64,000 nt of DNA, taken from the NCBI RefSeq assembly GCF_003602005.1, contig NZ_QZWD01000014.1, positions 1 to 64,000 of the forward strand. The letters run 5' to 3'. Below, piece by piece: positions 1 to 7,018 of this stretch; the stretch's first letter is position 1, and every line of letters begins with the position of its first letter. Under the pieces are notes generated by a model. That model was not told the origin of the DNA, did not search any database, and saw only the letters and a program-made list of their open reading frames with translations. This stretch comes from Salinisphaera sp. Q1T1-3 (GTDB taxonomy: Bacteria > Pseudomonadota > Gammaproteobacteria > Nevskiales > Salinisphaeraceae). Position numbers and translations under genes: made by a program.

Positions 1-273
1 CCATGGCCGCATAACTTTGAACGATTAGTTCCCTCCCCCGGTTGCGTAGAGACGACAGCAGTTATGGCAGACGAGGTCGGACCCGCGTCGAGAAAGGCCG
101 ATAACAGTTCCGGCTATCAAAGCCGTTCAGCGATAGGCCCTCGGCGTGCGGATTCCATAAAGGCTCGGGCAGATGCCCATCAGAAGCCGGATATACGACC
201 GCAACCGTTCTTCGGGCTGCCAGAACATCAATCGTCGACTCTACCTCTTGCGGGAGGCGTCCATATACGATTC
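1..273. other. Left flank of cassette array, no gene seen
   Basis: No convincing reading frame, RNA or repeat was found here. The last cassette (gene 275-1024) has a good outer attC core at 274-280, but I could not find the matching inner core within about 150 bases to its left, nor an imperfect palindrome joining them. This may be the truncated end of the array, or the attC may be too degenerate to see by eye. Confidence 0.4.
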
Positions 274-274
274 G

Positions 275-1024
275 TTAGGTCTTGGCTTCATTCCTTGCTT
301 CCCAGGTTCCTAGCAAGTAGGTGGCAAGAGCTCCTGCCAGATTTACTGCTAGCTCGGCGTGCCTCGGTGCCGGTTTAGTACCAACTTTACCTTTTCCATG
401 TGCGTCACTGAGCCGATTACGCAATGATCCAAGCCCCTCGACCACAGATGTACACCCTCCCAAAATCTGCTTGAACACCTGCTCGGTGTGCTGCGAAGGC
501 GCTAGATTCAGCACCTCCGCGGTTTGCTTGTATAGCTTTGGAAGTTCGGCGCCATCGTTATATTCGGCGCCAGCTTGATCAAGGATATGCTTACAGACCG
601 ACTCTATAAGAGTGCGGGCGGAAGTAATTGCACCCTCGGGATCGGTGGAACGCCGGTCCAATGCTTTAGACCAAGCAGCTTGAACGTGCCCAGCATCGAA
701 CCGACCTAGGACAGCCGAAACAGATCCGTCAGAAGGGGCGATAGTACTTCGCTCCAGTGCACCTAATAGCGGCTGAAACTCGCTCCAAATGAAGTCTCGT
801 CGCTCTGCGTAGGTTCCGAATTTGTATTTTATAAACTGCCAGAATTGCGAAAGATTACGGTTCGTTCTCACGAACTGAGGAGCAAGCTCTTCGAGCGAAG
901 AGTTGGCTATAACGGCCTGACGCAATCGGGCAAACTCCGCATTATCCTCACTTCCTCCAGTAGCGTGAGAAATGAGCAGGTTCTGGAGAGTTTCTGCCTG
1001 TTCGTACAGCTCGTCCACTATCAA
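275..1024 (-). CDS. Abi_C domain protein (abortive infection-like), integron cassette
   Basis: 249 residues. The C-terminal half (about 130-245) matches the pattern of the abortive infection C-terminal family: ARTLIESVCKHILD, then LPKLYK, then a stretch with FKQILGGC, LRNRLSDAHG and RHAELAVNLAG. The RN-x5-AH element resembles the HEPN RNase motif. The N-terminal half is not recognised. The family is linked to phage exclusion, so a defence role is inferred from family and cassette setting. The start is uncertain: TTG at 1024 lies only 5 bases from the preceding attC core, and GTG at 1018 is an alternative; neither has a clear ribosome binding site. The TAA stop lies inside an attC core (274-280), as is common in cassettes. 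Confidence 0.75.
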   Translation of the reverse strand: MIVDELYEQAETLQNLLISHATGGSEDNAEFARLRQAVIANSSLEELAPQFVRTNRNLSQFWQFIKYKFGTYAERRDFIWSEFQPLLGALERSTIAPSDGSVSAVLGRFDAGHVQAAWSKALDRRSTDPEGAITSARTLIESVCKHILDQAGAEYNDGAELPKLYKQTAEVLNLAPSQHTEQVFKQILGGCTSVVEGLGSLRNRLSDAHGKGKVGTKPAPRHAELAVNLAGALATYLLGTWEARNEAKT

Positions 1025-1028
1025 TACA

Positions 1029-1102
1029 ACCTAACGCCCAAGCTCAGTTGCCGCCCAAAGCGCGGCAGCGCTTTGGGCGGCAACTGCAGTGCCCAGTTAG
1101 AT
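1029..1102 (-). repeat. attC site 1
   Basis: Read on the minus strand the site opens with ATCTAAC (matches RYYYAAC) and closes with GTTAGGT (matches GTTRRRY). In between is a near-perfect palindrome made of CAGTTGCCGCCCAAAGCGC and its complement. It follows the stop codon of the 1103-2041 gene directly, so it is that cassette's attC. This is the clearest attC in the window. Confidence 0.88.
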
Positions 1103-2041
1103 TCACCACAGTGATCTTTGAGCATCCTCTTCAAGAGGCGTTACCCGCTTGATTATCAAAGTTGGTCGACGAGCTGTAACAAAACGCTTATCGCCTAAGC
1201 GAGAGACTTCCCCGTAAAGCAGACATCGTAAGAAGAGCACCGGTTTAAAGCGCACAATACTTCCCTCTTCTGGATAGCAATTAAGAACGTGGCCAGCGTA
1301 TTCGAACCCCAATGAGTTTGTTGACGCATTACCACGTGTCAAGCGCCCTTCTAATTCCACTTCTTGACCATGCTCAAGCTCCGGAAATAAAAAGTCTCCT
1401 TCGTTATCAGGAGACTCCTCACCGACGAAAGCAGCCTTATCATTTAAATCGACTTGCTCTTCAATAACTTTACCGTTTTCGATTGTACCTACTATTAGCG
1501 TTCTTTCGCGCTCAACGACTTCCACAAGCTTGCGCAAAAGCCCAGGAGAAGCAGATAAATACCACTTAACATAAGTAGCCGGAAAGTATTCGAATTCGCC
1601 TCGTGAATTCCGTATCCCAATTTCAGTGTTGTCTTCTCGCCAACGGACGTTATCTAAATCCCATCCGCTTGTGCGGCGGGTATGCTTAACCAGACGCACA
1701 AGATGCCTTATAGCCTTCAGCGAACTTTGGAACACATCTTTAAACCCAACACCTCCAAAATCTCTCTCGGCCATCTTTTTTCCAGCAGTGCCGAAATATG
1801 CAGCGGCGAACATACTAGCGCCCGCGATAACGATCGCTTCCCAAGAGCCTTCTTCAACACGGACGGGCACCTCGTACGGAGATTTCGCAAGCTTTGATGA
1901 TTGCTTAGCGTTAAAGAAACGGAGAGCGTCATCCAGTCCAGTAAGTGCTTGCCCCGCTTTTCCCGCATCTAGAATTCCCGGCAAAACCGACTCGCCTCGG
2001 TATTTTATGAAGCCTACCTCTTCGCCCTCGACTTCGGACAT
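1103..2041 (-). CDS. Unknown cassette-encoded protein with one hydrophobic segment
   Basis: 312 residues with an ATG start preceded by an AGGGGAG ribosome binding site. I do not recognise the family. A hydrophobic, glycine/alanine-rich stretch near residues 67-87 (AIVIAGASMFAAAYFG) could be a membrane segment or buried helix. Downstream it is mixed alpha/beta with an acidic patch around 210-225, and the last hundred residues look like a small beta-rich domain. The stop codon abuts attC site 1, so it is a complete cassette gene. Its AT content is visibly higher than that of the chromosomal genes to the right, consistent with lateral transfer. No function is assigned; the neighbouring Abi_C gene only hints at defence. 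Confidence 0.7.
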   Translation of the reverse strand: MSEVEGEEVGFIKYRGESVLPGILDAGKAGQALTGLDDALRFFNAKQSSKLAKSPYEVPVRVEEGSWEAIVIAGASMFAAAYFGTAGKKMAERDFGGVGFKDVFQSSLKAIRHLVRLVKHTRRTSGWDLDNVRWREDNTEIGIRNSRGEFEYFPATYVKWYLSASPGLLRKLVEVVERERTLIVGTIENGKVIEEQVDLNDKAAFVGEESPDNEGDFLFPELEHGQEVELEGRLTRGNASTNSLGFEYAGHVLNCYPEEGSIVRFKPVLFLRCLLYGEVSRLGDKRFVTARRPTLIIKRVTPLEEDAQRSLW

Positions 2042-2076
2042 TTCTCTCCCCTAAATCCGACTTCCGTTTCCCATTG

Positions 2077-2138
2077 ATCTAACGCCCAGGCTCAGTTGTG
2101 GCGGCGCAGCCGGCATCAACTGCAGCGACCTGTTGGGC
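2077..2138 (-). repeat. attC site 2
   Basis: A short attC of 62 bp. The outer cores are GTTGGGC and ATCTAAC (plus-strand view), both fitting GTTRRRY / RYYYAAC. The inner arms TTGTGGCGGCG / CGGCATCAACTGCAG are only partly complementary. It lies 23 bases downstream of the stop of the 2162-3379 gene. Confidence 0.8.
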
Positions 2139-2161
2139 TTTTTGGTAGCCGCCGCGAGATT

Positions 2162-3379
2162 CTATTCTTCCTGAAACCTTAGCAAGACTTCGATACACAA
2201 CGTACCAGTCTCCAATGTTTTCTTTGCCCGCTCTACTAAGTAGTAATCAAATGCCATCAATGGGGTGATCGTCTCAGAACGCTCTGCGATCATTTCAGCA
2301 GCTTGGACAATCCGAAGTAGCTCGCCTATATCTAATATATGTACGAACCCACCGGTTTCTGCCATGAAGTTGCGTATAAATTCCCCGCCAAACGCTTCTT
2401 GGTCTTGAATGAGGTCCAATTCGGGAACTAACGCGATTGCGTGAGCCGGAGCCTCTCTTTGAACCTCTAGCTCCACCCCCTCCGAATCAGTGATCAGAAC
2501 GTTACCGCGCAAAGACCTGATTGCGCCCTTAAGCTGCGATGTGGCTTTTTTCAAATGCTTAGAAACATCTTTCGCTAGCTTAGTTCGGCTAGGAAGAGCA
2601 CTACGGCCGAATATCGTTAACGCCTTCGATTCGATCAGTATCGAACCGTATGCGTAACTCAGCAAGACATCAGTAAGCTCGCGAGTACCACCATCTTTAG
2701 GAATTTGCGGCGACAGGATGACGTGAAACGGATCAAGATTGTCGGTAAGCCAGATGGCAATCTGTTCTTGTTGACCGCCCTCATCGGCGTGAAAAAGTCC
2801 TACAGGGCTTGCGAAAGAGCGACTGGTAACATACGTGCTGTAAACCGCTTGCCATTCGGATGCTATGCAGAGCTCTAATACAAACGTATTTGGATCGCTG
2901 GCTGACTTACTGTCAAAGTGATTTAAAAACTCAACCGCGGCGGGCTTTATAGACTCGTAGTCTACGTCGCTTAATGTAGCCAATTCAGTTAGTCGTTCTG
3001 CGCCGTCGTTCGGCACGACCTGTCCATTCGCCCACGCAACATTGACCGCGAGCTCATTAAATAGGAATACTGGAAATTCACCAGTACGCGTTAGCTGCAA
3101 CAAAGCTGCTTTTTCTCTCTCATTTTCAAGTATGGACCAAACTACACAGGGGTGCTGGTCATCATCTTTTATTTTTAGGGCATACAAGAATCGGTTGTCT
3201 TCGATCAGCGTAAGGATCAACTCCAGAGAGGCATGGAGGACAACGAGTTTAAGCGTAAGCGTACTAGCCTTTAATAATAGTGTTGCCTGTTTGTTATCGG
3301 CACCGTCAGCGTGCTCGAATCGGATCAGTTGCGGAGTAGCGAGGAACTCATCTCGGTAGTCTTGTGCTAATAGGTGCAT
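2162..3379 (-). CDS. Unknown cassette protein with nuclease-like patch
   Basis: 405 residues from the ATG at 3379. The frame stays open further upstream through attC site 3 and a repeated cassette, so the upstream extension is an artefact. The family is not recognised. Around residues 245-285, an Asp followed by ILIESKAL and then a Lys-rich helix (KHLKKATSQLKGAIRSL) looks like the core of NERD or PD-(D/E)xK nucleases. This is a pattern impression only; the usual second acidic residue cannot be fixed by eye. Base composition is AT-richer than the chromosome. A restriction or defence role is possible but unproven. Confidence 0.65.
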   Translation of the reverse strand: MHLLAQDYRDEFLATPQLIRFEHADGADNKQATLLLKASTLTLKLVVLHASLELILTLIEDNRFLYALKIKDDDQHPCVVWSILENEREKAALLQLTRTGEFPVFLFNELAVNVAWANGQVVPNDGAERLTELATLSDVDYESIKPAAVEFLNHFDSKSASDPNTFVLELCIASEWQAVYSTYVTSRSFASPVGLFHADEGGQQEQIAIWLTDNLDPFHVILSPQIPKDGGTRELTDVLLSYAYGSILIESKALTIFGRSALPSRTKLAKDVSKHLKKATSQLKGAIRSLRGNVLITDSEGVELEVQREAPAHAIALVPELDLIQDQEAFGGEFIRNFMAETGGFVHILDIGELLRIVQAAEMIAERSETITPLMAFDYYLVERAKKTLETGTLCIEVLLRFQEE

Positions 3380-3411
3380 ATCACAAAATCGTTGACGGAC
3401 TGGTAACGGCC

Positions 3412-3514
3412 CAATAACGCCTAAGCTCAGCCGCCGCCGGAGCGGCCGGAGGCCGCGGAGGGAACCCAAAACGCGCCAGCGTTTTGGGCGGTCGGCTGCA
3501 GCGACTCGTTGTAC
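3412..3514 (-). repeat. attC site 3
   Basis: A long attC (103 bp), closely similar to sites 4, 5, 7 and 10. Minus-strand outer core is GTACAAC and the closing core is GTTATTG, both relaxed versions of the consensus. The inner palindrome pairs GCAGCCGACCGCC with GGCGGCGGCTGAGC, with an internal ACGCTGG / CCAGCGT-like hairpin. It is the 3' site of the first repeated ORF-less cassette. Confidence 0.75.
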
Positions 3515-3757
3515 GTGAACTCCACTATTTGACGCTCCCCCGAACTTGCCTGCGGACCACGAAGCCCGACGCCCCGAAAGAAAGAATTGCCCGAACTCAA
3601 ACTTACCGCGGATGATCGCTGACGGGAAGGCGCCGGCATGGATCGACGCCATTGAGCCCGGAGCTAGCGAGCAACGAGAAATACGGGCCAAGGCTCAGCT
3701 ACTGGCTCGACTTCGCTAGCCGACGCAACAGCTGGACCACAACACAAACCCACCGCC
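3515..3757 (-). repeat. ORF-less repeated cassette body, copy 1
   Basis: A roughly 243-bp sequence found five times in this array, each time with an attC on its left. It shares long identical stretches with the other copies, for example ACTCCACTATTTGACGCTC and the segment around GGAAGGCGCCG. Small reading frames occur but shift between copies through 1-3 base indels, so no protein is conserved. Belongs to the subtype with ATGATCGCTGACGGG, with copies 3 and 4. Confidence 0.8.
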
Positions 3758-3860
3758 GTACAACGCCGAAGCTCAGCCGCCGCCGGAGCAGCCGCAGGCT
3801 GCGGAGGGAACCCATAACGCGCCAGCGTTTTGGGCGGTCGGCTGCAGCGACTCGTTGTAC
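3758..3860 (-). repeat. attC site 4
   Basis: A 103-bp attC with relaxed cores GTACAAC at both ends on the minus strand and the same inner palindrome as site 3. It ends the second repeated ORF-less cassette. Confidence 0.75.
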
Positions 3861-4104
3861 GTGAACTCCACCATTTGACGCTCCCCCAGCTTGCCTGCGG
3901 ACCACAAAGCCCGACGCGCCTAAAGTAAAGAATTGCCCGAACTCGAACTTACCGCGGATGCTTACTGATGGGAAGGCGCAGACATGGATCGACGGCCGCT
4001 GAGCCTGGAACTAGCGAGCAACGAGAAAGACGGGCCAAGGCTCGGCTACCAGCTCGCCTTCGCTAGCCGACGCAACAACTCGACCGCAACACAAACTAAC
4101 CGCC
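3861..4104 (-). repeat. ORF-less repeated cassette body, copy 2
   Basis: Second copy of the repeated sequence. It carries the variant GGATGCTTACTGATGGG where copies 1, 3 and 4 have GGATGATCGCTGACGGG, and shares this variant with copy 5, so at least two sub-lineages exist. No conserved reading frame. Confidence 0.8.
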
Positions 4105-4207
4105 GTACAACGCCTAAGCTCAGTTGCCGCCGGAGCAGCCGAAAGCTGCGAAGGGACCCCGAAGCGCGGCAGCGCTGTGGGCGGTCAACTGCAGCGACCC
4201 GTTGGAC
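4105..4207 (-). repeat. attC site 5
   Basis: A 103-bp attC. The right core GTTGGAC (plus strand) fits GTTRRRY exactly; the left core GTACAAC is relaxed. The inner arms TCAGTTGCCGCC / GGCGGTCAACTG pair. It ends the third repeated ORF-less cassette. Confidence 0.78.
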
Positions 4208-4448
4208 GTGAACTCCACTATTTGACGCTCCCCCAACTTCCCTGCGGACCACAAGGCACGACGCGCCGAAAGAAAGAATCCCCGAACTCGAACTTACCGC
4301 GGATGATCGCTGACGGGAAGGCGCCGACATGGATCGACGCCATTGAGCCCGGAGCTAGCGAGCAACGAGGAAGACGGGCCAAGGCTCAGCTACTGGCTCG
4401 ACTTCGCTAGCCGACGCAACAGCTCGACCGCAACACAAACTAACCGCC
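4208..4448 (-). repeat. ORF-less repeated cassette body, copy 3
   Basis: Third copy, directly next to copies 1 and 2 apart from the attC sites, so 3412-4448 is a run of three near-identical cassettes. Small indels relative to copy 1 near AGAAAGAATCCCC change all frames. Confidence 0.8.
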
Positions 4449-4523
4449 GTACAACGCCGAAGCTCAGTTGCCGGCCGAAGCGCGACAGCGCTTTGGACGG
4501 TCAACTGCAGCGATTTGTTATGT
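4449..4523 (-). repeat. attC site 6
   Basis: A 75-bp attC. Left core GTACAAC and right core GTTATGT (plus strand) are relaxed. The arms CTCAGTTGCCGGCC and GGACGGTCAACTGCAG pair around GCGACAGCGC. It follows the stop of the 4528-5037 gene by four bases. Confidence 0.75.
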
Positions 4524-4527
4524 AAAC

Positions 4528-5037
4528 CTATCTCAAAGCAATTTGCCACGTAAATTCTTGACCGGCATTTCTAAGTTCGACGTCCCACCGCTTGCATATT
4601 TTTTTTGAGAAAAAAGGGAGCCTAAATTCGTACTTCAGTTTTAAAACGTAATCGCAAGAGCTTAGATTGGAGCCAGGTGGTACGCCAACGTGCGGACATG
4701 CCGGAAGTTCCATCCGTTCGCCGGCGGCTAGCTTTGCGGTTGGGATGCCGCAATCCGTAGCCGCCATATTCGACATGTTCATCCCGCCCATTACAAAATT
4801 CATTCGCTCTACGTCCGCAATTACTCGAAAAGCTGGAAGACGGCCAATATTCTCTACTTGAAGGCGGGACTCAAAGTTGAATTGCCCTTTATCCTTTATC
4901 TCGGCTATCGCCAGATTGGGTGGTAGCGCGTAGTAGGCCGTGACGAAGCCCATTAGCCCCAACAATGACGTTGCACCTAATATTTTGAGCAGAAAGAGGG
5001 AATATTCGATAAAGGTGCTTACGTACTCCTCTCCCAT
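4528..5037 (-). CDS. Small membrane-anchored cassette protein, unknown
   Basis: 169 residues from the ATG at 5037, which has a GGGAG element about ten bases upstream; a GTG one codon earlier is also possible. A single hydrophobic helix lies at about residues 14-38 (LFLLKILGATSLLGLMGFVTAYYAL). The rest is a soluble domain with beta-rich character and three or four cysteines (DCGIP, PACPH, SSCDY), suggesting a disulfide-bonded domain outside the membrane or a metal site. It looks like a membrane-tethered periplasmic or cytoplasmic domain protein. I recognise no family. AT-rich and ended by attC site 6, so it is a cassette gene. Confidence 0.65.
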   Translation of the reverse strand: MGEEYVSTFIEYSLFLLKILGATSLLGLMGFVTAYYALPPNLAIAEIKDKGQFNFESRLQVENIGRLPAFRVIADVERMNFVMGGMNMSNMAATDCGIPTAKLAAGERMELPACPHVGVPPGSNLSSCDYVLKLKYEFRLPFFSKKICKRWDVELRNAGQEFTWQIALR

Positions 5038-5072
5038 CACCGGGCTCCCGAGAATTCACAGCTAGCAATAAT

Positions 5073-5175
5073 ACATAACGCCGAAGCTCAGTTGCCGCCG
5101 GAGCGGCCGGAGGCCGCGGAGGGAACCCAAAACGCGCCAGCGTTTTGGGCGGTCGGCTGCAGCGACTCGTTGTAA
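5073..5175 (-). repeat. attC site 7
   Basis: A 103-bp attC nearly identical to site 3, with relaxed cores ACATAAC on the left and GTTGTAA on the right (plus strand). It ends the fourth repeated ORF-less cassette. Confidence 0.72.
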
Positions 5176-5420
5176 GTGAACTCCACTATTTGACGCTCCC
5201 CCACCTTGCCTGCGGACCACGAAGCCCGACGCGCCGAAAGAAAGAATCCCCCCGCACTCGAACTTACCGCGGATGATCGCTGACGGGAAGGCGCCGGCAT
5301 GGATCGATAGCCATTCAGCCCGGAACTAGCGAGCCACCAAAAAAGACGGGCCAAGGCCCAGCTACTGGCTCGACCTTGCTAGCCAATGCCAGAGTTCGAC
5401 CACAACACAAACCCACCGCC
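5176..5420 (-). repeat. ORF-less repeated cassette body, copy 4
   Basis: Fourth copy, separated from copies 1-3 by the membrane-protein cassette. It has its own indels (CCCCCCGCACTCG, ATAGCCATTCAGCCC), again incompatible with a conserved protein. Belongs to the ATGATCGCTGACGGG subtype. Confidence 0.8.
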
Positions 5421-5495
5421 GTACAACGCCGTAGCTCAGTTGCCGCCAGAAGCGCGCCAGCGCTTTCGGCGGTCAACCGCAGCGACCAGTTAGGC
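5421..5495 (-). repeat. attC site 8
   Basis: A 75-bp attC. The right core GTTAGGC (plus strand) fits the consensus and overlaps the stop codon of the 5490-5972 gene. The arms CAGTTGCCGCCAGAAGCGC and GCGCTTTCGGCGGTCAAC pair. Confidence 0.82.
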
Positions 5496-5972
5496 CTCCC
5501 GTGCTAGACGTTTGCATTCATTTAATACCTCTTTGAGGCAATCTTCGACTTCCATTGCGCGATAAGCGTAGGCCGTAGTCGCGTAAAAGTGGTCGCTCAC
5601 ATCGATTTCGACATCGCCGGTTGTTGTGAGAAGAGCCCGATGCGCCAACTCGTCGCGAAAGCTTTTAAGCTCTTTTATCTTCGGCGTAAGGGCGTTCTCG
5701 GGGCTTAGCTTTCTCAGCCGTTTGAGCAATATGCCCAGTGGGGCTTCTTCCAGCCCATCTGTCACTGTATTCCGAATCTGGTCGTCTCCCAGCGACGACG
5801 CAAGTAACGCAATGTACTTTTTCAGCCCAAACTCGAGGAGCTGAAATCGCCCAAGCGCTATCAAAACAACACCTTCATACTTTTCCCGAACCGACTCAGG
5901 ACTATGAGACTCGGAAATTTTCTGATCAAGATAGCTCTCAAGGTCTTTTTTAAAATCTTCGTAATCTGCCAT
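5490..5972 (-). CDS. HEPN-like cassette protein with RX4H motif
   Basis: 160 residues, predicted almost entirely alpha-helical. Residues around 105-115 read SFRDELAHRA, matching the R-x4-H motif of HEPN-type RNases in toxin-antitoxin and abortive infection systems. The helix before it (LLEFGLKKYIALLASSLG) resembles the first HEPN helix, which carries the conserved hydrophobic core. Function as an RNA-cutting toxin is inferred from the motif; no partner nucleotidyltransferase is next to it. ATG start; the TAA stop sits inside the attC site 8 core. Cassette gene, AT-richer than the chromosome. Confidence 0.68.
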   Translation of the reverse strand: MADYEDFKKDLESYLDQKISESHSPESVREKYEGVVLIALGRFQLLEFGLKKYIALLASSLGDDQIRNTVTDGLEEAPLGILLKRLRKLSPENALTPKIKELKSFRDELAHRALLTTTGDVEIDVSDHFYATTAYAYRAMEVEDCLKEVLNECKRLAREA

Positions 5973-5987
5973 ATCTAAATCTTTTTG

Positions 5988-6047
5988 GCCTAACGCTCAG
6001 CATCAGCGGCGGCGCGCAGCGCCGTCAGCTGCATGCTGTTGTTAGGT
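5988..6047 (-). repeat. attC site 9
   Basis: A short 60-bp attC with good cores on both sides: GCCTAAC on the left and GTTAGGT on the right (plus strand). The arms CAGCGGCGGCGCG / GCGCCGTCAGCTG are imperfectly complementary. The right core overlaps the stop of the 6042-6560 gene. Confidence 0.82.
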
Positions 6048-6560
6048 GGCATGTTCAGTGGACCAACGCCGCCATGCGTTTTGGAACCGGGCGACCACAT
6101 CAGGAAGCACTCCTTTTTCGAGAGATAGGGTAGCGGCCGGATCGAGCGACACGAGTTCGCCTAGCAGACTAAAGAAAGCCTCGAGCTCATTTGAACCCCA
6201 GGCGGGCCCGATTCGGTAGTCGAGAGCTAGCTGCCCCGGGAACACGAAGACGCCCAGGTCGGGGACAGCAATGCCCCGGGACTGGATTCCACCGAGAACC
6301 ACGTGAAACGCCTCGGCCTCGCCGGAGGCGACGAGCGCGGCGGCATTGGAGACAAAGTCCAGCGAGACTTCGGCGTCATGGGTCTTTGACCAGAAATAGG
6401 CCTTGTCGCTGACAACTCCAGCGGCTCGGCCACGAAGCAGCGCGTATCCGGCGACCGTGGCTGCTGAGTCCCGGTAGTCGACACGAATCTCGGGAAGCGA
6501 GCCGTCGTCGGTATCGAAGAGGTTGCGAAGCTCGTTCCAAAGCCACGGGGTCAAGTTCAC
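6042..6560 (-). CDS. Unknown small cassette protein
   Basis: 172 residues, GTG start at 6560, only three bases from the preceding attC core, so there is little room for a ribosome binding site (GGCGGC is the only purine-rich stretch). The protein is acidic with no signal or membrane segment. It contains a repeating beta/alpha pattern, with ALDYRIGPAWGSNELEAFFSLL in the middle, which may fit small single-domain immunity proteins or phage-type proteins, but I recognise no family. Its GC content is closer to that of the chromosome than the other cassettes. It ends in the attC site 9 core. Confidence 0.6.
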   Translation of the reverse strand: MNLTPWLWNELRNLFDTDDGSLPEIRVDYRDSAATVAGYALLRGRAAGVVSDKAYFWSKTHDAEVSLDFVSNAAALVASGEAEAFHVVLGGIQSRGIAVPDLGVFVFPGQLALDYRIGPAWGSNELEAFFSLLGELVSLDPAATLSLEKGVLPDVVARFQNAWRRWSTEHAT

Positions 6561-6563
6561 GCC

Positions 6564-6666
6564 GCCTAACGCCGAAGCTCAGCCGCCGCCGGAGCGGCCG
6601 TAGGCCGCGGAGGGAACCCAAAGCGCGCCAGCGTTTTGGGCGGTCGGCTGCAGCGACTCGTTGTAC
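6564..6666 (-). repeat. attC site 10
   Basis: A 103-bp attC of the same subtype as sites 3, 4 and 7. The left core GCCTAAC is consensus and the right core GTTGTAC relaxed (plus strand). It ends the fifth repeated ORF-less cassette. Confidence 0.78.
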
Positions 6667-6911
6667 GTGAGCTGCACCATTTGACGCTCCCCCCAACTTG
6701 CCAGCGGACCACAAAGCCCGACGCGCCGAAAGAAAGAATTCCCCCGAACTCGAACTTACCGCGGATGCTTACTGATGGGAAGGCGCCGACATGGATCGAC
6801 GGCCACTGAGCCGGAAACTAGCGAGCAACGAGAAAGACGGGCCAAGGCTCGGCTACCGGCTCGCCTTCGCTAGCCGACGCAACAGCTCGACCACAACACA
6901 AACCAACCGCC
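6667..6911 (-). repeat. ORF-less repeated cassette body, copy 5
   Basis: Fifth copy, at the right-hand (attI-proximal) end of the recognisable array. It carries the GGATGCTTACTGATGGG variant shared with copy 2. No conserved reading frame. Confidence 0.8.
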
Positions 6912-7018
6912 GTACAACGCCAAGTATACGGCTGAAACTAGGTATAGCATTGCTGAGCTTTTTCGTATAGCAACACTGCCATACCGCCGTGCAAGGCACG
7001 GCAGCTGGCAGGCGTTAG
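6912..7018 (-). repeat. Possible degenerate attC or attI remnant
   Basis: The plus strand runs from GTACAACGCC to GGCGTTAGCT, whose inner AACGCC / GGCGTT pair like attC arms; a strong hairpin GCCGTGC-AAG-GCACGGC lies inside. The rest does not resemble the other attC sites. It sits where attI of an integron would be expected, but there is no integrase gene beside it. Confidence 0.35.

Noticed and set aside
3427-5354. Small proteins with ESLQPTAQNAGAF-type endings on the minus strand
   Set aside because: These are translations of attC sites and the repeated cassette; frames shift between copies, which rules out a conserved protein.
3412-6917. CRISPR array
   Set aside because: The repeats are about 350 bp apart, the units contain long palindromic attC sites, and genes lie between them. 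No short regular repeat-spacer pattern exists.
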